56,661 bases of DNA from an uncultured Oscillospiraceae bacterium. GTDB taxonomy: Bacteria > Bacillota > Clostridia > Oscillospirales > Oscillospiraceae. The notes under the pieces are model-generated. The model searched no databases and was not told the DNA's origin. It saw only the letters and a program-made list of their open reading frames with translations. Positions 5,816 through 13,519 of this stretch are shown one piece after another (the stretch's first letter is position 1; each line of letters starts with the position of its first letter). A program made the translations under genes and the position numbers. Where the stretch lies: positions 1 to 56,661 of the forward strand of contig CAJUFJ010000020.1 in the NCBI GenBank assembly GCA_910585815.1. The letters are read 5' to 3'.

Positions 5816-8473
5816 ATGGCGGAGCTTACCCCCATGATGCAGCAATATCTGGACATCAAGGCCCAGAACCCGGACAGCATTTTGTTTTTCCGGCTGGGGG
5901 ACTTTTACGAGATGTTCAACGAGGATGCCAAGCTGGTATCCAAGGAGCTGGACCTGACTCTGACCACCCGGGACCGGAACAAGCCGCCGGACCAGCGCAC
6001 CCCCATGTGCGGGGTGCCCTACCACTCCGCCGACAGCTACATCGCCCGACTGATTGCCAAGGGCTATAAAATCGCCATCTGCGAGCAGACCGAGGACCCG
6101 GCCCAGGCCAAGGGGCTGGTGGACCGGGATATCATCCGGGTGGTGACGCCGGGGACGGTGATCGCCTCCTCCATGCTGGAGGACAGCAAAAACAACTACA
6201 TCTGCGCCATCTACGCCGACTCCGCCGCCTTCGGCCTGTGCCTGTGTGACATCTCCACCGGTGAGGTATACGCCTCCTCCTTCCCCGCCGGGGCGGAGGG
6301 GCTGGGGCACCTGCAAAACGAGCTGGCCCGGTTCCACCCCGCCGAGGCGGTGCTGTCCTCGGGGGCGTACAGCACCGACGGGCTGGCGGACTTCCTCAAG
6401 GTGCGGCTGGACTGCCTGTGCGAGAACGGCGGCGAGGCCCGCTTCCGCATGGGGGCGGCCCGGCCCCTGGCGGAGAAGCAGTTCCAGAGCGGCCTGACCG
6501 CCATCCCGCCCCGGGACGAGGCCGCCCTTCAGGCCGCCGGGGGGCTGCTGGCCTACCTCTACGAAACCCAGAAGACCGACCTGAGCCACATCTCCCACTT
6601 GACCTACTACACCGCCGGCCAGTTTATGGAGCTGGACCTCACCGCCCGGCAGACCCTGGAGCTCACCGCTACCATGCGGGGCAAGGAGAAGCGGGGTTCC
6701 CTGCTGTGGGTGCTGGACAGGACCAAGACCGCCATGGGCGGCCGGCTCCTCCGGGGCTGGATGGAGCGGCCCCTGCTCTCCCCGGTGCAGATTGCCCGGC
6801 GGCAACAGGGGGTGGCCGACCTGGTGGAGGACGCCATCACCCGGGAGGAGTTATCTTTGGCCCTCCGGGAGGTCACCGACCTGGAGCGGCTGGCCGGCCG
6901 GGTGGTGTACGGCTCCGCCGGAAGCCGGGACCTGGCCGCCCTGTCCGCCGGGCTGGGACGGCTGCCCCACATCCGGGAGCTGCTGGCCCACTGCCCCTCC
7001 CCCCTCCTTCAGGAGCAGCTGGGGCAGCTGGACGACCTGCCCCAGCTGCGCGCCCTGCTGGACAGCGCCCTCCGGGACGAGGAGGAAAAGCCCCTGCCCT
7101 TCTCCGTGCGGGAAGGGGGCTTCATCCGCCCGGGCTACAACGCCAAGGTGGACGAGCTGCGCTCCCTGCTCACCAACGCCAACGGCCACATCATCGACAT
7201 GGAGGTCAAAACCAAGGAGCAGACCGGCATCAAGAACATGAAAATCACCTCTAACAAGGTGTTTGGATACTACATAGAAGTCGCCAAGTCCCAGACCGGG
7301 CTGGTCCCCGACCACTGGACCCGGAAGCAGACCACGGTGAACGCCGAGCGGTACATCTCCCCCGAGCTGAAGGAGCTGGAGCACGCCATCCTCTCCGCCC
7401 AGGACCAAGTGACCGCCCTGGAGTACCAGCTCTTTTGCGAATTAAAGGAGGCCGTCTGCCAGCAGGTGGACCGTATCCAGCGGACCGCCGCCGCCCTGGC
7501 CCAGGTGGACGTCCTCCAGTCCTTCGCGGCGGTGGCCGCCGCCGGCGGCTACTGTATGCCCCAGGTGGACAATTCCGACACGCTCACCATTGTGGAGGGC
7601 CGCCACCCGGTGGTGGAGAAGATGCTGAAGGGGGCCCCCTTCGTCCCCAACGACACCCACATGGACGGCGGGGACGACCTGGCCGCCATCATCACCGGCC
7701 CCAACATGGCGGGCAAGTCCACCTACATGCGCCAGGTGGCCCTGATTGTCCTCATGGCCCAGATGGGCTCCTTTGTCCCCGCCCGCTCCGCCCGCATCGG
7801 GGTGGTGGACCGGGTGTTTACCCGCATTGGGGCCAGCGACGATTTGGCCTCCGGCCAGTCCACCTTTATGGTGGAGATGACCGAGGTGGCCGCCCTGCTG
7901 CAAAACGCCACCAGGAAGTCCCTGCTCATCCTGGACGAGATCGGCCGGGGCACCTCCACCTACGACGGCATGGCCATCGCCCGGGCGGTGCTGGAGCACT
8001 GCGCCGATAAAAAGCGGCTGGGGGCCAAGACCCTGTTTGCCACCCACTACCACGAGCTCACCGCCCTGGAGGGAGAGATTTCCGGGGTAAAGAACTACAA
8101 CATCGCCGCCAAAAAGCGGGGCAGCGACGTGATTTTCCTGCGGAAGATTGTCCGTGGGGGCGCCGACCAGAGCTACGGCGTGGAGGTGGCCAAGCTGGCC
8201 GGGGTGCCCGACCGGGTAGTGAAACGGGCCCGGGAGATTCTGGAGGAGCTGGAGGGCGGCAACGCCCCGGGTGTAGGGCGCGACGACCCCGGCGCGCCGT
8301 CCGGCTCTGTGCGGGCCGCCGAGTCGTCGGCCCCTACAGGCCAGGTGTCCCTGGGGGACATCGGCGGCGAGACCGTTCTGAAAAAGCTGCGCATGACCGA
8401 CGTGAACATCCTCTCCCCCATCGAGGCGCTGAACCTGCTGGCCGAGCTGAAACAGGATTTGAACGGGGGATAG
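5816..8473 (+). CDS. mutS: DNA mismatch repair protein MutS
   Basis: MutS recognises mismatches and recruits MutL. The 885-residue protein has the mismatch-stacking F-x-E motif (F30-Y-E32 in GDFYEMF), connector, lever and clamp domains, and a C-terminal ABC ATPase with Walker A GPNMAGKST near 628, signature/Walker B DEIGRGTSTYDG near 705 and the ATHYHEL switch. Codons 819-841, in the variable tail between the ATPase and the final helix-turn-helix-like segment (MTDVNILSPIEALNLL), are made by a palindromic repeat (8272-8338), so this linker is repeat-derived. The ATG follows AGAAGG. mutL lies 1.2 kb downstream. Confidence 0.96.
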   Translation: MAELTPMMQQYLDIKAQNPDSILFFRLGDFYEMFNEDAKLVSKELDLTLTTRDRNKPPDQRTPMCGVPYHSADSYIARLIAKGYKIAICEQTEDPAQAKGLVDRDIIRVVTPGTVIASSMLEDSKNNYICAIYADSAAFGLCLCDISTGEVYASSFPAGAEGLGHLQNELARFHPAEAVLSSGAYSTDGLADFLKVRLDCLCENGGEARFRMGAARPLAEKQFQSGLTAIPPRDEAALQAAGGLLAYLYETQKTDLSHISHLTYYTAGQFMELDLTARQTLELTATMRGKEKRGSLLWVLDRTKTAMGGRLLRGWMERPLLSPVQIARRQQGVADLVEDAITREELSLALREVTDLERLAGRVVYGSAGSRDLAALSAGLGRLPHIRELLAHCPSPLLQEQLGQLDDLPQLRALLDSALRDEEEKPLPFSVREGGFIRPGYNAKVDELRSLLTNANGHIIDMEVKTKEQTGIKNMKITSNKVFGYYIEVAKSQTGLVPDHWTRKQTTVNAERYISPELKELEHAILSAQDQVTALEYQLFCELKEAVCQQVDRIQRTAAALAQVDVLQSFAAVAAAGGYCMPQVDNSDTLTIVEGRHPVVEKMLKGAPFVPNDTHMDGGDDLAAIITGPNMAGKSTYMRQVALIVLMAQMGSFVPARSARIGVVDRVFTRIGASDDLASGQSTFMVEMTEVAALLQNATRKSLLILDEIGRGTSTYDGMAIARAVLEHCADKKRLGAKTLFATHYHELTALEGEISGVKNYNIAAKKRGSDVIFLRKIVRGGADQSYGVEVAKLAGVPDRVVKRAREILEELEGGNAPGVGRDDPGAPSGSVRAAESSAPTGQVSLGDIGGETVLKKLRMTDVNILSPIEALNLLAELKQDLNGG
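8272..8338 (+). repeat. palindromic repeat inside mutS
   Basis: TGTAGGGCGCGACGAC (8272-8287) and GTCGTCGGCCCCTACA (8323-8338) pair over 16 bases apart from small mismatches. The TGTAGGG...CCCTACA ends match the intergenic repeats near 13524 and 53405. Here the element is read in frame by mutS (codons about 819-841). Confidence 0.7.
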
Positions 8474-8584
8474 GCTCCCTCTCTGAGGGAGCTGTCAGCC
8501 GTAGGCTGACTGAGGGAGTCTTTCTTTGACGCACTCCCTCCGTCATGGGCTTCGCCCATGCCACCTCCCTCAAAGAGGGAGGCT
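8474..8584 (+). repeat. REPIN-like palindromic repeat pair between mutS and the lipoprotein gene
   Basis: Two inverted units: the first has a CTCCCTC/GAGGGAG hairpin and a GCTGTCAGCC-GGCTGAC hairpin ending TGAGGGAG; the second has CTCCCTCCGTCA, a TGGGC/GCCCA hairpin and CCTCCCT/AGGGAGG. Similar copies lie at 9529-9643 and 53949-54064. Confidence 0.75.
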
Positions 8585-8618
8585 TAGCCGCCTGCGGGCG
8601 GGACGAAAGGAGTCAACC

Positions 8619-9041
8619 ATGAGACACACAAAATATCTTCTCCCGCTTCTGGCCCTCTGTCTGCTCCTCGCCGCCTGCGGGCCCAAGGAGGCGGCCCCGG
8701 AGGCCTCCTCCTCTGCGCCAGGGACCTCCGCCTCCCCGGCAGTGCCCGACCGGTCAGTGACCGATGTGCCGGAGCCGGACATCTCCCAGCCCGACGCCTC
8801 CGTGCCGGAGGAGCCCGCCCCGCTCACCGAGGAGGACAGGGCCGGCGCTATGGACGCCGCTTACGACTACTACCTGGGCACCGTCTTTGAGGTCCATTCC
8901 CTCACCGAGATTGAGCCCCGGCAGGGGGAAATTGCCTTTCAGGTGTCCTGCTCCAAGGGGGGCGTGAAGGTGGACCCGGACCGGACCATCAGCTTGGAGC
9001 AGAAAAACGGTGCATGGTCGGTGGTCAGTGAGGGGTACTGA
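8619..9041 (+). CDS. small secreted lipoprotein, function unknown
   Basis: This 140-residue protein starts with a lipoprotein signal peptide (MRHTKYLLPLLALCLLLAAC) whose LAAC lipobox puts the lipidated Cys at residue 20. A low-complexity Ser/Pro/Glu-rich linker (about 25-70) follows, then a small C-terminal domain of about 60 residues (AMDAAYDYYLGTVFEVHSL...) of the type seen in uncharacterised clostridial lipoproteins. It should sit on the outer face of the membrane. The ATG follows AAAGGAG. The next gene, a membrane protein, starts two bases after its stop, so the two are probably co-expressed. No enzymatic motif is visible. Confidence 0.75.
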   Translation: MRHTKYLLPLLALCLLLAACGPKEAAPEASSSAPGTSASPAVPDRSVTDVPEPDISQPDASVPEEPAPLTEEDRAGAMDAAYDYYLGTVFEVHSLTEIEPRQGEIAFQVSCSKGGVKVDPDRTISLEQKNGAWSVVSEGY

Positions 9042-9042
9042 T

Positions 9043-9528
9043 ATGTACCTCCACACCCACTACTTCATGAACCTGCGCCGCCCGGCCAGCCGGCTGGAGA
9101 TCGTCACCATCGTGCTGGACGCGCTGGCCGTTTTCTTCATGCTGATTTTTGGGGTGGGATATGTCATTGCCATCCCCATGCGCAGCGGCGAGCCCTGGAT
9201 GCTGGGGGTGACCGGGCTGCTGCTGCTGTTCGCCGCCATGCCCTGTACGCTGATTGCCCAGTTTCAGGGCCGGCGGCGGGAGTGGCTGCGGTGCAGCGGC
9301 TTCCCGGTGCAGGGACAGGTGGTCAGGGTGACGCGCCACCCCTCCGTCAGCTATGGAAATCAGCGCCACCCCTGGACCGTCCTGTGTGAATACCACTACG
9401 AGGGCCAGACCTACACTGTCCGCAGCACCTTTTTGTGGGACAAACCGGAAAAGCAGACAGCCCGGGTCTATCTGGACCAGCAGCGGCCCGCCCAGGCCTG
9501 GGTGGACCCCAGAAGCCTGGAGCATTGA
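9043..9528 (+). CDS. two-TM membrane protein, DUF3592-like
   Basis: This 161-residue protein has two hydrophobic segments (about residues 20-46 and 53-72) followed by a soluble beta-rich domain (about 80-155) with GFPVQGQVVRV and a CEYHYEGQTYTV pattern. That resembles DUF3592-type domains, in which a membrane hairpin precedes a small outward or cytoplasmic beta domain. The start ATG is two bases after the lipoprotein stop, with GAGGGG upstream inside that gene, so translation is coupled. Function is unknown; an envelope role with the lipoprotein is an inference from linkage. Confidence 0.65.
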   Translation: MYLHTHYFMNLRRPASRLEIVTIVLDALAVFFMLIFGVGYVIAIPMRSGEPWMLGVTGLLLLFAAMPCTLIAQFQGRRREWLRCSGFPVQGQVVRVTRHPSVSYGNQRHPWTVLCEYHYEGQTYTVRSTFLWDKPEKQTARVYLDQQRPAQAWVDPRSLEH

Positions 9529-9643
9529 CTCCCTCCGTCACGGCTTACGCCGTGCCACCTCCCTCAGAGAGGGAGGCTTCTGTTGCAGGACCTGCGAGGC
9601 TCCCTCTCTGAGGGAGCTGTCAGCCGCAGGCTGACTGAGGGAG
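9529..9643 (+). repeat. REPIN-like palindromic repeat pair before mutL
   Basis: The same two units as at 8474-8584 are present in the opposite order: CTCCCTCCGTCA, then a hairpin and CCTCCCT/AGGGAGG, a short spacer, then CTCCCTCTCTGAGGGAG with the GCTGTCAGCC hairpin and TGAGGGAG. It forms the whole upstream region of mutL. Confidence 0.75.
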
Positions 9644-9669
9644 TAAACATAAGGAAAGCGAGCACATTT

Positions 9670-11772
9670 ATGCCAAACATCCAAGTATTAGACCCCCACG
9701 TGGCCGATCTGATTGCCGCCGGCGAAGTGGTGGAGCGGCCGGCCAGCGTGGCCAAGGAACTGATGGAGAACGCCATCGACGCCGGGGCCTCCGCCGTGAC
9801 GGTGGAGATATCCCACGGCGGCCTCACCTTCCTCCGGGTGACCGACGACGGCAAGGGCATCCCCGCCGGAGAGCTGAAGACCGCCTTCCTCCGCCACGCC
9901 ACCAGCAAGCTGCGCACCGAATACGACCTGGAGGCCATCGGCACCCTGGGCTTCCGGGGGGAGGCGCTGGCCGCCATCGCCGCCGTCTCCCGCATTGAGG
10001 CTCTCACCCGCACGGCGGAGGCGGACCTGGGGGCCTCCCTGGCCCTGGAGGGGGGCGTGCCAGGCGCGGTGGAGGAGGCGGGGTGTCCCCTGGGCACCAC
10101 CCTGGTGGTGCGGGACCTGTTTTTCAACACCCCCGCCCGGCTGAAATTCATGAAGAAGGACGCCGCCGAGGGGGCCGCCGTCTTTGCGGTGGTCCAGCGG
10201 GTGGCCCTGTCCCACCCGGAGGTCAGCGTAAAATTCATCCGGGACGGCAAACAGGAGCTGCTCACCCCCGGGGACGGCCAGTTGAAAAGCGCCGTCTACG
10301 CCGTGTTGGGCCGTGAGCTGGCCCTGGGCTTCCGGGAGGTGCGCTCCGCCGGGGAGGAGTTCTCCGTGGAGGGCTTCGCCTCCCTGCCCGCCTGCTGCCG
10401 GGCCAGCCGGAGCTGGCAGTTCTTCTTTGTCAACGGCCGGCAGGTAAAATCCCCCCTGATGGCCGCCGCTCTGGAGGAGGCCTATAAAAACCAGAAGATA
10501 GTGGGCAAATTCCCGGGCTGCGTCCTCCATCTGCGAACAAAACTCAGCGCCGTGGATGTAAACGTCCACCCGGCCAAGACCGAGGTAAAGTTTGGCGCCG
10601 AGCGGGCGGTGTTCTCGGCGGTGTACCACGCCGTCCTCTCCGCCCTGGAGGGGGACCCCTCCCACCCCCGGGCGGTGCTGAAAAACACGGAGATCCCCGG
10701 TGTGCGGCAGCAGGATACGGTGACGGAGAATCAGCTGCGCATCGGTAGCGCGCCCGCCTCCCCCTTTATGGGAGAGGTGGCCCGAAGGGGCGGAGGGGGT
10801 GCCAGTTCCTTGCCGCCCCCCTCAGCCGCCGCCAAAGGCGGCGGCAGCTCCCCCACCAGGGGGGAGCCAGGGGTCCCTGCGTCTACGGTGGTCCGGGTCC
10901 ACGACAACAGCTATACGCCCCCTGCCCCTGTCCCGCCGCAGCGGCCAAAGCCTCCTTTGGAAAGGAGGTGCCCCAGCCCGCAGGCTGGGGCGGAGGATTG
11001 CGTTTCGCGCAGCGAAACATACGATGTAAACAAGGTTTCCGAGCCTGTGTGTGCTCCGCACATTTCGCCTGCGGCGAAATCAATCCTCAGTCAGCCTGCG
11101 GCTGACAGCTCCTTTCACTGCGCAGCCGTTGGCGGCTCTGCCGCCTTACGGATGCGGCGTCCCCCTTGCGGGGAAAAGGAGCCTGTGCTCGCTGCGGCGG
11201 GGACGGAGGAGCTTCCCTGGCGGATGGCGGGGGAGGTCCTTAACACCTACATCATTGTGGAACAGGGGGACACGGTCTACCTCATTGACAAGCACGCCGC
11301 CCACGAGCGGATGAACTTCGACCGCATGAAGGCGGAGGGCTACGACCCCATGGCTCAGACCCTGCTTACCCCGGCCATCTGCCGCCTGACCCCGGCCCAG
11401 CGGGAGGTACTGCTGGCCCACCGGCCGCTGCTGGAGGAATTTGGCTTTGAGGTGGACGAGCTGGGGGCCGATCTGGCGGTGCGTCAGGCCCCCTTTGATG
11501 TGGACGTAGGGGAGGTCCCCGCCGCCCTGGAGGAGCTGGCCCAGCGCCTGCTCACCACCGGCAGCGCCGACCCCGCCGCCGCCCGGGATGAGCTGCTCCA
11601 CACCATGGCCTGCAAGGCGGCCATCAAGGGGGGCTGGCACAGCGCCCCCCAGGAGCTGGAGCGGGTGGCCGCCGCCGTCATGTCCGGGCAGGTGAAGTAC
11701 TGCCCCCACGGCCGCCCGGTGGCAATTACGCTGACCCGCAAGGAGCTGGAAAAACAGTTCAAGCGGGCATAA
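9670..11772 (+). CDS. mutL: DNA mismatch repair protein MutL with repeat-derived linker
   Basis: MutL couples mismatch recognition to strand removal; Gram-positive forms nick DNA. The 700-residue protein has an N-terminal GHKL ATPase (MENAIDAGA at 32-40, DDGKGI at 59-64, GFRGEAL near 95) and a C-terminal endonuclease/dimerisation domain with DKHAAHE at about 540-546 (a variant of DQHA(X)2E) and CPHGRP at about 678. The linker, residues 363-500, is long and strange: it is encoded by two palindromic repeats (10756-10866 and 10946-11119) read in frame, giving Pro/Gly/Arg-rich sequence. The ATG at 9670 is followed at once by the conserved VLDPHVADLIAAGEV; upstream in-frame codons lie in a repeat. 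Confidence 0.95.
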   Translation: MPNIQVLDPHVADLIAAGEVVERPASVAKELMENAIDAGASAVTVEISHGGLTFLRVTDDGKGIPAGELKTAFLRHATSKLRTEYDLEAIGTLGFRGEALAAIAAVSRIEALTRTAEADLGASLALEGGVPGAVEEAGCPLGTTLVVRDLFFNTPARLKFMKKDAAEGAAVFAVVQRVALSHPEVSVKFIRDGKQELLTPGDGQLKSAVYAVLGRELALGFREVRSAGEEFSVEGFASLPACCRASRSWQFFFVNGRQVKSPLMAAALEEAYKNQKIVGKFPGCVLHLRTKLSAVDVNVHPAKTEVKFGAERAVFSAVYHAVLSALEGDPSHPRAVLKNTEIPGVRQQDTVTENQLRIGSAPASPFMGEVARRGGGGASSLPPPSAAAKGGGSSPTRGEPGVPASTVVRVHDNSYTPPAPVPPQRPKPPLERRCPSPQAGAEDCVSRSETYDVNKVSEPVCAPHISPAAKSILSQPAADSSFHCAAVGGSAALRMRRPPCGEKEPVLAAAGTEELPWRMAGEVLNTYIIVEQGDTVYLIDKHAAHERMNFDRMKAEGYDPMAQTLLTPAICRLTPAQREVLLAHRPLLEEFGFEVDELGADLAVRQAPFDVDVGEVPAALEELAQRLLTTGSADPAAARDELLHTMACKAAIKGGWHSAPQELERVAAAVMSGQVKYCPHGRPVAITLTRKELEKQFKRA
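10756..10866 (+). repeat. REPIN-like repeat inside the mutL linker (first)
   Basis: It contains CTCCCCCTTTATGGGAGAGG-type arms, a GGTGGCCCGAAGGGGCGGA unit, then the inverted unit CCCCCTCAGCCGCCGCC..GGCGGCGGCAGC and CCCCC/GGGGGG arms. This is the same architecture as the intergenic repeats, but it is translated in frame by mutL. Confidence 0.7.
10946..11119 (+). repeat. long palindromic repeat inside the mutL linker (second)
   Basis: This copy (CCTCCTTT/AAAGGAGG, GGTGCCCCAG..CTGGGGCGGAGG, a middle with CGTTTCGC/GCGAAACATACGA and TTTCGCCTGCGGCGAAA, then CAATCCTCAG, a GTCAGCC hairpin and AGCTCCTTT) matches the intergenic copies at 11818-11992 (same orientation) and 50752-50935 (inverted). A 37-base stretch (11081-11117) is identical to 11948-11984. 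Confidence 0.85.
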
Positions 11773-11775
11773 AAA

Positions 11776-12110
11776 AGCCCCCGCAGGGCAAGCCTTCCAC
11801 CCGCAGGGGGGAAGGCGCCAAAAGCCTCCTTTAGAAAGGAGGTGCCCCAGTGCGCACACTGGGGCGGAGGATTGCGTTTTGCGAAGCAAAACATACGAAG
11901 TAAACAAAGATTAGGATTATTTCATACATTTTGCCTTCGGCAAAATACAATCCTCAGTCAGCCTGCGGCTGACAGCTCCTTTCAAAAGGAGCCTACCCCT
12001 CTGTCGGCTTCGCCGACATCTACCCCTGTCAGGGGGAAGGCTTTGGGGTGCATACCTGTACGTGTCAGAAAAGGCAAGGGTAGAACCCTTGCCCTACATG
12101 CGGCCCTGTT
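11776..12110 (+). repeat. cluster of palindromic repeats after mutL
   Basis: The gene-free stretch between mutL and the next gene holds a CCTTCC/GGAAGG fragment (11776-11815), a full copy of the mutL-type long repeat (11818-11992), a GTCGGCTTCGCCGAC hairpin unit (11997-12045), and a GGCAAGGGTAGAACCCTTGCC hairpin-type unit (about 12072-12095). No gene was seen in it. Confidence 0.75.
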
Positions 12111-12163
12111 CACAAAAAACCTTCGCCCCCCGCATGGGGGTCCGGATTGAAAGGAGGTCCTCT

Positions 12164-12826
12164 ATGTCCTGGAACGAATCTCTCTACCAGTACCACAAGG
12201 CCCGCGGCGGGCAGTTTCTGGCGGGCGAGGCGGACGACGGTCTGTTAATCCTCACCTGGAAGGACCGGCCCCTGGCGGTGGACCTGTCCATGGTCACCGG
12301 CGGGCGGAGCGGTACCTTCTCTTACGTCCGGGCCCGGGTGCCCGTCACGCTGGCCAAGCCCTATGAGCTGACCATCGGGGCGGAAAAGGCCCTGTCCGGT
12401 GGGGTGAACACGGTGCTGAAATCGGTGTCCGGCATTGCCGGCTACTCCACCGACTTCGGCTGCCCCGAGGTCACCAAAAAGCGGCTGATCCGCACAGAAA
12501 ACATCCCCTTTACCAAGCTGGTGCTGGGCAGTCTGGAGCTGCGCAATGCCCTGCTGGCCTGTCCGGAGGACAAGATGGAGGTCCGCCCCGGCCCGGGCGG
12601 AGGGCCCCATCTGATCACCGTCACCACCGCCGCCGCGGTCAATGGCCTCAGCGGCGACGGCGGAGGCTGGTATCTGGGCAGCCGGGATTATATCTCGGTT
12701 TTCGACACCGAGGAGGAGCAGGCCCGGGAGGCGCGGCAGGTGGAGGAGAAATTTTTCCCCCGGATGGACCGCTTTCTGGAGCTGGTCCGGGCGGCTTACA
12801 ACGCTGTTACGCAGTGGCCGATGTGA
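12164..12826 (+). CDS. conserved hypothetical protein of unknown family
   Basis: This 220-residue soluble protein (MSWNESLYQYHKARGGQF...) was not recognised. It has no signal peptide, membrane segment, Cys cluster or nucleotide-binding motif. The fold looks mixed alpha/beta: a WKDRPLAVDLSMVTGG strand region early, an SLELRNALLACPEDKMEVRP segment in the middle, and a C-terminal amphipathic helix rich in Glu/Arg. The ATG follows AAAGGAGG; the frame is open further upstream, but only across repeat sequence. It lies in the mutL-miaA gap, and its 3' end overlaps the convergent gene at 12807 by 20 bases. Confidence 0.65.
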   Translation: MSWNESLYQYHKARGGQFLAGEADDGLLILTWKDRPLAVDLSMVTGGRSGTFSYVRARVPVTLAKPYELTIGAEKALSGGVNTVLKSVSGIAGYSTDFGCPEVTKKRLIRTENIPFTKLVLGSLELRNALLACPEDKMEVRPGPGGGPHLITVTTAAAVNGLSGDGGGWYLGSRDYISVFDTEEEQAREARQVEEKFFPRMDRFLELVRAAYNAVTQWPM

Positions 12827-13064
12827 GGGCCTCCAGCATGAGGCTTACCCCCAGGCGGAAGCCCTCGCGGTAGTAGTAAAAGCCCTCCCGGTCGATTCGC
12901 TCCCCGTCCAGGGACAGCAGAGAGTCCAGAAATTCGCTCCCAAGGGTCTTTTGCACTTCCTCCCACTTTGCGCTCAGCTTTTTGTTTAATTCTGCCTCTC
13001 CTAAATTATATTTTGGGGTAATATTATAGGTGTCGTTGTAAATTTCAAAGAGAAGTCTGTCCAT
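12807..13064 (-). CDS. small DUF6809-like protein
   Basis: This 85-residue protein (MDRLLFEIYNDTYNITPKY...) is mostly alpha-helical and ends in REGFRLGVSLMLEAL, a pattern seen in the uncharacterised DUF6809 family of clostridial genomes and phages; the family name is from recall. The ATG at 13064 lies seven bases after GGGAGG; an in-frame start five codons upstream overlaps that site. It is transcribed from a perfect TTGACA-17-TATAAT promoter whose spacer contains a putative operator, and it is divergent from a small XRE regulator that is the likely repressor. Confidence 0.7.
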   Translation of the reverse strand: MDRLLFEIYNDTYNITPKYNLGEAELNKKLSAKWEEVQKTLGSEFLDSLLSLDGERIDREGFYYYREGFRLGVSLMLEALTSATA

Positions 13065-13082
13065 CCCTGCGCCTCCCAACTG

Positions 13083-13137
13083 TTCCTTTTACCGGAACTT
13101 ACGGGCATATTATATTCCTTTTGCCGGAACTTGTCAA
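13083..13137 (-). promoter_or_regulatory. consensus promoter with duplicated operator between DUF6809-like and XRE genes
   Basis: On the minus strand TTGACA (13132-13137) and TATAAT (13109-13114) match consensus with a 17-base spacer. The motif TTCCTTTTRCCGGAA occurs twice in the same orientation (13083-13097 and 13115-13129), 32 bases apart, one inside the promoter spacer and one in the leader. This is the layout of an operator pair for the adjacent XRE protein, which would repress the DUF6809-like gene and probably its own. Confidence 0.7.
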
Positions 13138-13150
13138 GGGGGAGATTCTA

Positions 13151-13393
13151 CTGTTTTCAAAAGAATTATTTGGCCAGAGGATGAAGGAAATTCGTTTAAA
13201 GGCCGACGTAAATCAAACTGATTTCGGCTTGATTATCGGAACAAGAAAGAGCCACGTCAGTGAAATTGAAAGCGGCACCGCTTGTACTACCGTTGAAGGG
13301 CTTGCCGCGCTGTGTAAACACTACAACGTATCCGCCGACTACCTGCTGGGCCTCACCGACGAGCCCAGGCCCTATAAGCGGAAGAAAAACTGA
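13151..13393 (+). CDS. XRE-family transcriptional regulator, probable CTG start
   Basis: This is a compact Cro/C1 helix-turn-helix protein: FSKELFGQRMKEIRLKADV, the HTH at about residues 19-45 (VNQTDFGLIIGTRKSHVSEI), then ALCKHYNVSADYLLGLTDE, the usual end of these repressors. The frame is open from a TTG at 13121, but that lies inside the operator/promoter region. A CTG at 13151 sits six bases after GGGGGAG and gives the canonical length of 80 residues, so a CTG start is proposed; ATG 13181 would truncate helix 1. It probably binds the TTCC...GGAA repeats beside it. Confidence 0.72.
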   Translation: MFSKELFGQRMKEIRLKADVNQTDFGLIIGTRKSHVSEIESGTACTTVEGLAALCKHYNVSADYLLGLTDEPRPYKRKKN

Positions 13394-13519
13394 CGGGGAA
13401 ATTTCTCCGTATCTCTTGCATACTCCGGGCGGGTTATTGTATCATGGTTCAATAACGCCACTGGAAATTCCGGGGAGTGTCCTGCTGCGTATTTTATCGC
13501 AATCACGTGAATTGGTACA

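Noticed and set aside
9583..9669. MutL starting 29 codons earlier
   Set aside because: The extra residues are encoded by a palindromic repeat, and MutL homology begins at ATG 9670.
10756..11119. mutL as a pseudogene because of its odd linker
   Set aside because: The frame is open throughout and both catalytic domains retain their motifs; the repeats only lengthen the linker.
12062..12163. Longer N-terminus for the unknown protein at 12164
   Set aside because: The upstream codons fall in repeat sequence, whereas a strong AAAGGAGG is placed correctly for ATG 12164.
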